From positions 1-9,609 of the forward strand of contig CALARM010001168.1 of assembly GCA_937888925.1 (NCBI GenBank): a stretch of DNA of 9,609 nt, in the 5' to 3' direction. Below, piece after piece: positions 5,528 to 9,609 of the stretch. Numbering within the stretch: position 1 is the first letter of the stretch; every line of letters begins with the position of its first letter. A model generated the notes under the pieces. The model worked only from the letters and a program-made list of their open reading frames with translations. It was not told the origin of the DNA and made no database searches. A program made the position numbers and the translations under genes. This DNA comes from an uncultured Synergistia bacterium. GTDB taxonomy: Bacteria > Eremiobacterota > SpSt-956 > JAKJGF01.

Positions 5528-7954
5528 TTAAGGATTTCCGTTTATATTATCAACAGTAGTTGTTCCTGATCCTTTATAATTACCTGTGCCGAAAATCCAG
5601 ACAGGAAGTGGGAGAGGAATTGTCTGCTCATGATCATATATACCTCCGCCGATACCGGATGTACTATCTTTACAATCGGCATGATTACCTTCTATTACTC
5701 CGGGAGAAGAACCGAATTTCACTGAACCTGCTTCATTCATATAAAGGCCTCCTCCATAATTATATGCCATATTATTCTTTATCATTACCTGAGAATTAAG
5801 TGCAAGAGAAGCAAGGTTACATATTCCTCCTCCGTTGCCATTACCTTCATCTTCTGCTTGATTACCTTCTATTATTACTCTGTTCATTATACAAGAGCCC
5901 ATGATTATATTATTTTCCGCCAGTTCTATAAAATCGTTTGTTATACCTCCTCCGGAGGAAGATGCAAGGTTTTCTATTACGGCAGTATCTGTAATTGTAC
6001 ATATACCGGCATTGTATAACCCTCCTCCTGTATCACTTTCATTTTTTATTATCAATGTATTTTCTGAAATAGTACATACTCCTGTCTGATTTGGATAGTA
6101 AGTATTACATATACCTCCTCCGCAGCCACTGATATAGAATTCTTTACCGTTGCTTGTATTGGCTCCTCTCGGATTCATATTTTTTGATGATTCACTGCAG
6201 TTTCCTGCTATAATGGAACCTCTGATATTACATGTGCCTATATTAACAATCCCTCCGCCTCCGCTTAATATTTCAGTATTTTCTTCTATATATTGGGTTC
6301 TGTCAGTATAATAATCAGGGTCTGAATAATTTAAAATTATAACTGCATGGATGTTAATATGTCCTTTATTTGCTATTGCTCCTCCTCCGCATATAGCATT
6401 ATTATAGTAGAATAAGGCTGGCACAGGCATACATATAGCTTTACTGTTCGCTTTATCTTTTATATTGTTGTCGTTTATATTCTGTTCATATGATTTATTT
6501 CTATCATACCAGTCTGTGCTTCCTGTAACAGTGCAGGTGCCAAAACAGGCAATTGCACCGCCTAAAAAGGCAGAATTTCCGATAAAAGTAGAGTTGTTTA
6601 CATGACATGTTGCTCCTGTATTTACAAAAAGGCCTCCTCCATATCCATAAAGAGGCAGGTCAGAATAGGCATTGTCAGTATTCTGTGCTTTTTTGGGATA
6701 TATTTCTCCCATTGCATAATTATTGTAGATAAAACAGTTGATTATATTACAGTTACCTCTATCTATATTAATTCCTCCGCCGTTGAACTCTGTGAATGCG
6801 CCAGAGGCAGAAATTTTACCAAGCATTTCTATACCATTCTCTGTTATTATACATTTATCAATAGTACAGTCATTTCCTGAAACTTTAATACCGCTTCCTC
6901 CTATGACTCCTCCTATAATAAGACCCTGAATTGTATCATTTCCGCTCAATATAAATCCTGCTCCTTCTGTTGATGGATTTATACCGGAAAAGTCTATAAT
7001 ACATTCATTCTCGTCATAAGGGTATTTTCTTAAGATTAAATTATTTCTGAGAGTAAGGGACGTATTCGGGTCATAGGAGTCCAAACTGGGGCTACTTGCA
7101 TTAATCTCTCTGTTATCATTGTCCGGAGCTCTTAAATTGATTTTGCCAACTGTATAATCTCTGTTTGCCACCTCTACGCCTTTATCTATGCTTTTATATG
7201 GTTTTGATATGGTACCGTCAGCAGCGTTCGGGTCATCACTTCCATTTAAATAATCTACAAAAATCTCCCTTAGAGGGTATGCTGTGGGCTGAGTAGAATC
7301 ATATCCGTCTTTTATTATTATAATAAGGATTTTCCCGTCTTCTCTCGTGCAGGTATAGGTATAAAGAGAAGTATTACCGAATGTATAGGAAAAACTTCCT
7401 CCTGCCAGTACATCACCTGAATTGAAAAGTTCTGGAACGGAGAAACTGTGAGTTACACCGTCATTATTCACAAATACCAGTGTATCACCTTTATACAGGG
7501 TAATAGTGGACGGGAAAAAACCGTCTGATAGTATGGAAACACCGAGTATGACACTTACGGGAAGAGTCTGTCCTGCCGTAACGGTAACATTTGTGATTCT
7601 GCTTGAAAGAACATTTCCGCTTGCATCAAGGCCTGTAAATTCGATCTGCAGATTACCTGCAGGAACATCTGTTATGACTTTTGTAGTTTCCCCTTTATTT
7701 AAGATTATTATAATGGGAGTTGAAATAGTATCACCTGTTATTTTTACCTGTATTTTTACTACTTCCGGCTGAATAACCTGTGCCGAAATATCTTCTCCGT
7801 CTTTAGGCCATGGAACCTGAAATTCCAGAGAAGCTGTTTCTGCCGCCGGGGAAACTGTTTGAGGAACTACGGAAGCAGTTCCGCTTCCTCCTCCGCAACC
7901 TGACATAAATAGGCATAGAATTGCCAGAACAAGGATTGTTATTTTGATTTTCAT
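5528..7954 (-). CDS. Lipoprotein with cupredoxin-like domain and polymorphic-outer-membrane-type beta-helix
   Basis: The protein has 808 aa. Residues 1-20 are a lipoprotein signal (hydrophobic 5-16, lipobox MSGC, Cys20), followed by a Gly/Ser/Thr/Pro linker. Residues about 42-140 look like an Ig-type beta domain (DVPAGNLQIEFTGLDASG). Residues about 142-215 look like a cupredoxin: FFPSTITLYKGDTLVFVN, THSF, LYTYTC. Only His169 and Cys202 of the four copper ligands are present. From 231 (IFVDYLNGSDD, KPYKSI) a right-handed beta-helix begins, with about 11 GGG[IL]/GGAI turns up to 773; STFIGNSAFLGGAI matches the chlamydial Pmp repeat pattern. It is probably anchored to the outer membrane or cell surface, as an adhesin, glycan-binding or structural protein. 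No catalytic motif of a polysaccharide lyase is evident. Confidence 0.85.
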   Translation of the reverse strand: MKIKITILVLAILCLFMSGCGGGSGTASVVPQTVSPAAETASLEFQVPWPKDGEDISAQVIQPEVVKIQVKITGDTISTPIIIILNKGETTKVITDVPAGNLQIEFTGLDASGNVLSSRITNVTVTAGQTLPVSVILGVSILSDGFFPSTITLYKGDTLVFVNNDGVTHSFSVPELFNSGDVLAGGSFSYTFGNTSLYTYTCTREDGKILIIIIKDGYDSTQPTAYPLREIFVDYLNGSDDPNAADGTISKPYKSIDKGVEVANRDYTVGKINLRAPDNDNREINASSPSLDSYDPNTSLTLRNNLILRKYPYDENECIIDFSGINPSTEGAGFILSGNDTIQGLIIGGVIGGSGIKVSGNDCTIDKCIITENGIEMLGKISASGAFTEFNGGGINIDRGNCNIINCFIYNNYAMGEIYPKKAQNTDNAYSDLPLYGYGGGLFVNTGATCHVNNSTFIGNSAFLGGAIACFGTCTVTGSTDWYDRNKSYEQNINDNNIKDKANSKAICMPVPALFYYNNAICGGGAIANKGHINIHAVIILNYSDPDYYTDRTQYIEENTEILSGGGGIVNIGTCNIRGSIIAGNCSESSKNMNPRGANTSNGKEFYISGCGGGICNTYYPNQTGVCTISENTLIIKNESDTGGGLYNAGICTITDTAVIENLASSSGGGITNDFIELAENNIIMGSCIMNRVIIEGNQAEDEGNGNGGGICNLASLALNSQVMIKNNMAYNYGGGLYMNEAGSVKFGSSPGVIEGNHADCKDSTSGIGGGIYDHEQTIPLPLPVWIFGTGNYKGSGTTTVDNINGNP

Positions 7955-7962
7955 ATCCTTTC

Positions 7963-7968
7963 CCTCCT
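7963..7968 (-). promoter_or_regulatory. Perfect Shine-Dalgarno of the lipoprotein gene
   Basis: AGGAGG on the minus strand, 8 nt before the ATG at 7954-7952. It fixes the start of the signal peptide. Together with the SD at 22-27 it shows that this organism uses canonical SD sequences, which makes SD-less starts such as 2647 suspicious. Confidence 0.85.
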
Positions 7969-8002
7969 GTGTTTATATTTAAAATAAAACCGGGTAAAAT
8001 GA

Positions 8003-8031
8003 AATATATCTTTATTCAGCATAAAAGTAAA
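8003..8031 (-). promoter_or_regulatory. Candidate promoter of the lipoprotein gene
   Basis: On the minus strand TTTACT (8031-8026), a 17-nt spacer and TATATT (8008-8003). The -35 hexamer and spacer length are identical to those of the toxin-antitoxin promoter at 5388-5360. It would give a leader of roughly 40 nt before the ATG at 7954. Confidence 0.45.
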
Positions 8032-8157
8032 AAAACCTTTTTTTGTCTTTTTTTATCTTCTTTTCCCGGTACTTATTATTTTAACTTTACTTTGTAAAAA
8101 AAAATGTTTTTTTGTTAAAATTTGTAAAATCAATAATGGTGTTTCATAAGATTTTTA

Positions 8158-8186
8158 TTGAATTTTATCAGGATTTTTATTATAAT
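8158..8186 (+). promoter_or_regulatory. Sigma-70-type promoter of rfbC
   Basis: TTGAAT (8158-8163), a 17-nt spacer and a perfect TATAAT (8181-8186) on the plus strand. Transcription would start near 8193, leaving an unusually long leader of about 150 nt that contains the heptamer array and the palindrome. Confidence 0.55.
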
Positions 8187-8200
8187 TTATATTTAAAATG

Positions 8201-8278
8201 GTGAAGGGTGAAGGGTAATGCGTGAGACGTGGAAAATGAGGGGCGTTTTATTAAACGCCCTGATGTGAAGGGTGAATG
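8201..8278. repeat. GTGANNN heptamer array interrupted by a palindrome
   Basis: Units GTGAAGG, GTGAAGG, GTAATGC and GTGAGAC (8201-8228) are followed by a less clear GTGGAAA, then the palindrome at 8240-8260. GTGAAGG and GTGAATG follow at 8265-8278, shifted out of phase by one base. This suggests one array split by the palindrome. Confidence 0.7.
8240..8260. repeat. GGGGCG palindrome in the rfbC leader
   Basis: GGGCGTTT (8241-8248) and AAACGCCC (8253-8260) form a perfect 8-bp stem with a TATT loop. It is not followed by a U-run, so it does not look like a terminator. A shorter GGGCG-AA-CGCCC (8940-8951) lies beside another heptamer array after rfbC. Confidence 0.75.
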
Positions 8279-8345
8279 GAAAGAGGCTTTATTAAATACT
8301 AATGGTCAACCCGGTAAAACAATAAAGGAGAAAATTAAAAAAATT

Positions 8346-8897
8346 ATGTCTTTTGAATTTAAAAACACTAATATTACCGATGTTATCCTCATTAAACCGA
8401 AGATATTTAAAGATGAGAGAGGTTTTTTTATAGAAACTTATAAATATTCCGAATTCAGCAGCTATGGCATAAAAGAACAGTTCGTTCAGGACAATCATTC
8501 CCGTTCCTCAAAAGGAGTGCTCAGGGGACTTCATTATCAGAAAAACCCTGCAGCCCAGGGAAAACTTGTCAGGTGCACGGAAGGGGAGATATTTGATGTG
8601 GCCGTAGATATAAGAAAATCCTCTCCATCTTATGGTAAATGGGCAGGAGCAATACTGTCGGAAGAAAACAGAGAAATGCTTTATATACCGCCCGGGTTTG
8701 CCCATGGTTTTCTTGTGTTAAGTGATTTTGCAGAGGTTTTATATAAAACAACGGAAGAATATTCTCCTGAAAATGACAGAGGTATATTCTGGAATGATCC
8801 TTCTATAGCTATTAAATGGTCTACAGATAATCCCGTTGTTTCAGAAAAAGATAAAATATTACCTCTTCTTGAAGAAGCAGATAATAATTTTGTCTGA
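8346..8897 (+). CDS. rfbC: dTDP-4-dehydrorhamnose 3,5-epimerase
   Basis: The protein has 183 aa, the usual RmlC/RfbC length. It converts dTDP-4-keto-6-deoxy-D-glucose to dTDP-4-keto-L-rhamnose, the third step of dTDP-L-rhamnose synthesis, in the cytoplasm. Family motifs run through the whole length: FKDERGFFIETY (21-32), QDNHSRSSKGVLRGLHYQ (48-65) with catalytic His63, GKLVRCTEGEIFDVAVDIR (72-90) with Lys73, YIPPGFAHGFLVLSD (113-127), LYKTTEEYSPENDRGIFWND (132-151) with the active-site Tyr133, and a C-terminal SEKDK. The ATG at 8346 is chosen by family alignment. GGAG at 8327-8330 is 15 nt away, a long spacing. No rfbA, rfbB or rfbD is in the window. Its product may feed the nearby glycosyltransferases. 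Confidence 0.95.
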   Translation: MSFEFKNTNITDVILIKPKIFKDERGFFIETYKYSEFSSYGIKEQFVQDNHSRSSKGVLRGLHYQKNPAAQGKLVRCTEGEIFDVAVDIRKSSPSYGKWAGAILSEENREMLYIPPGFAHGFLVLSDFAEVLYKTTEEYSPENDRGIFWNDPSIAIKWSTDNPVVSEKDKILPLLEEADNNFV

Positions 8898-8911
8898 TGA
8901 GTAAGTTAGTC

Positions 8912-8989
8912 GTGAGTCGTGAGTTGTGAAAAGTAGTAGGGGCGAACGCCCGGTACATGTGAAAACACGCGTCACGCATCATGCATTAA
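8912..8989. repeat. Opposed heptamer arrays and GGGCG palindrome between convergent genes
   Basis: GTGAGTC, GTGAGTT, GTGAAAA (8912-8932) are followed by GGGCG-AA-CGCCC (8940-8951) and then, in the opposite orientation, GCGTCAC, GCATCAT, GCATTAA (8969-8989). The array ends 2 nt before the stop codon of the convergent peptidase-like gene. The opposed arms can fold imperfectly. No U-run is present, so termination is possible but not shown. Confidence 0.75.
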
Positions 8990-8991
8990 AA

Positions 8992-9609
8992 TCAATTTCT
9001 CCATGCAGGTCTTACTGTTCCTTTTTTTCTTATGATACTCTTGTAGAAATATTCGAAGGAATTACCTGTGAAACGTTCCAGTTCTTCTTTAAAGGGAAGA
9101 GCTTCTTTGAAATTACCGTATTTTTTACAGACATATTTCATAAATTGCTCCATCGTTTTACCTGAAGTCTGTTTCATTTCCACATCCAGCATTTTCATAA
9201 CCAGAGGTGCCTTTGTATAGTGGATGAATTCTATAGAATCGGCATTTTCTATTTCATTCTCTTTCCCCAGAGGATAATCATAGTGAGGATATTTTTCCAG
9301 TGTTTTTATGTATGTTTCGTAAAGCTTTTCCCACCCTGTTATATTATCTGTAAATTTCACCGAAGAAGTGGCTTCTATTTCTATATAAGATGCCCACCCT
9401 TCTGTAAACCAGAAATCTTCTCTGTCTCTTATGGCCATGCCTGTAGGTTCGTACTCATTTACTGCATGACCTATTCTGTGAGCAAAAAGTTCCCAGTTTC
9501 TTAAATTATCATATTCCATTTCGTAACACATACCATTTGACCATATACCGCCCAGTACTTTTTCTCTGTCATGAGATAAAGGAGTCCAGCAGATTATATA
9601 AGGAAATCC
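8992..9609 (-). CDS. C-terminal part of an M1/M61-like gluzincin with altered zinc motif (partial)
   Basis: The frame stays open to the window edge, so the 205 visible residues are the C-terminal part and the ATG at 9531 is internal. FAHRIGHAVNEY (42-53) followed by FWFTEGWASYIE (66-77) has the layout of the M1/M61 HExxH...E region. Here the motif reads HRIGH (His44, His48) with Arg45 where the catalytic Glu should be, and 21 rather than 18 residues before the third ligand Glu70. HYTKAPLVMKMLD matches the downstream Tyr-x-Lys-Gly/Ala helix of these peptidases, and the tail is an all-helical domain. If this alignment is right the protein is probably inactive as a peptidase, or acts as a binding protein. 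It converges on rfbC. Confidence 0.6.
   Translation of the reverse strand, partial: GFPYIICWTPLSHDREKVLGGIWSNGMCYEMEYDNLRNWELFAHRIGHAVNEYEPTGMAIRDREDFWFTEGWASYIEIEATSSVKFTDNITGWEKLYETYIKTLEKYPHYDYPLGKENEIENADSIEFIHYTKAPLVMKMLDVEMKQTSGKTMEQFMKYVCKKYGNFKEALPFKEELERFTGNSFEYFYKSIIRKKGTVRPAWRN

Larger units (their letters stand above)
7969..8345. other. Divergent intergenic region between lipoprotein gene and rfbC
   Basis: No gene is supported here. It holds the lipoprotein promoter (8031-8003), an A/T-homopolymer-rich stretch (about 8030-8157), the rfbC promoter (8158-8186), a GTGANNN heptamer array (8201-8228), a GGGCG palindrome (8240-8260), two further heptamers (8265-8278) and the weakly placed rfbC ribosome site GGAG (8327-8330). 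The rfbC frame is open back to 8229 through the repeats. I regard that as chance, because RmlC proteins start at about the position of the ATG at 8346. Confidence 0.7.

Noticed and set aside
7989..8070. Inverted ACCGGG (7989-7994) and CCCGGT (8065-8070) in the lipoprotein upstream region
   Set aside because: Only 6 bp match across a 70-nt gap. This is too weak to separate from chance, although it could flank the promoter at 8031-8003.
8229..8345. 39-codon upstream extension of RfbC from a GTG at 8229
   Set aside because: It passes through the heptamer array and the palindrome. RmlC proteins begin near the ATG at 8346, and the motif positions (His63, Tyr133) then fit the family numbering.
8193..8345. 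Riboswitch in the rfbC leader
   Set aside because: The leader is explained by heptamers and one short palindrome. I recognise no conserved aptamer core and no terminator hairpin with a U-run.
9529..9531. Start of the peptidase-like gene at the ATG at 9531
   Set aside because: The frame remains open for 26 more codons to the window edge. The ATG has no SD, and the residues before it look like continuing protein.

Overview
The window is AT-rich bacterial DNA. Its gene content suggests a diderm (Gram-negative-type) organism: a dTDP-rhamnose epimerase, three glycosyltransferases including a heptosyltransferase-like GT9 enzyme, and a lipoprotein with outer-membrane-protein-type beta-helix repeats. 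Short GC-rich heptamer repeats fill most intergenic gaps. I have seen such repeats in uncultured candidate-phylum genomes, but nothing here fixes the taxonomy. No rRNA, tRNA, CRISPR array, transposase or phage gene is visible.

Layout. At the left edge (1-12, minus strand) there are only the first four codons of a gene leaving the window, behind a strong Shine-Dalgarno (SD) sequence. A non-coding region with two inverted heptamer arrays follows. Next is a plus-strand exported protein with a TolB/CsgG-like domain and TPRs (348-1775). A minus-strand operon converges on it. In transcription order it has a promoter (about 5388-5360), an MNT nucleotidyltransferase antitoxin (5314-4976), a HEPN toxin/partner (5007-4621), a GT2 glycosyltransferase (4614-3700), a GT9 glycosyltransferase (3704-2682, apparently starting at an ATT codon) and a second GT2 (2647-1805). 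Upstream of that operon, a monocistronic lipoprotein gene (7954-5528) has its own promoter, a perfect SD and an intrinsic terminator. Divergent from it, rfbC/rmlC (8346-8897) has a good promoter and a long repeat-containing leader. Convergent with rfbC is the 3' part of an M1/M61-like gluzincin (8992-9609) whose HExxH motif reads HRIGH.

How the genes work together. The three glycosyltransferases probably assemble a surface glycan, and RfbC makes a precursor for dTDP-L-rhamnose. The TPR protein, the lipoprotein and the peptidase-like protein look like envelope or exported proteins. The MNT/HEPN pair is built into the glycosyltransferase transcript.

The most unusual points are: (1) a family of degenerate 7-bp-phased repeats that fills most gaps and encodes the ends of neighbouring proteins; (2) the ATT start of the GT9 gene; (3) a toxin-antitoxin-type pair heading a glycan operon; (4) degenerate active sites in two proteins, a cupredoxin domain with only two of four copper ligands and a gluzincin without its catalytic Glu. 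I see no clear multi-gene system of an undescribed type.
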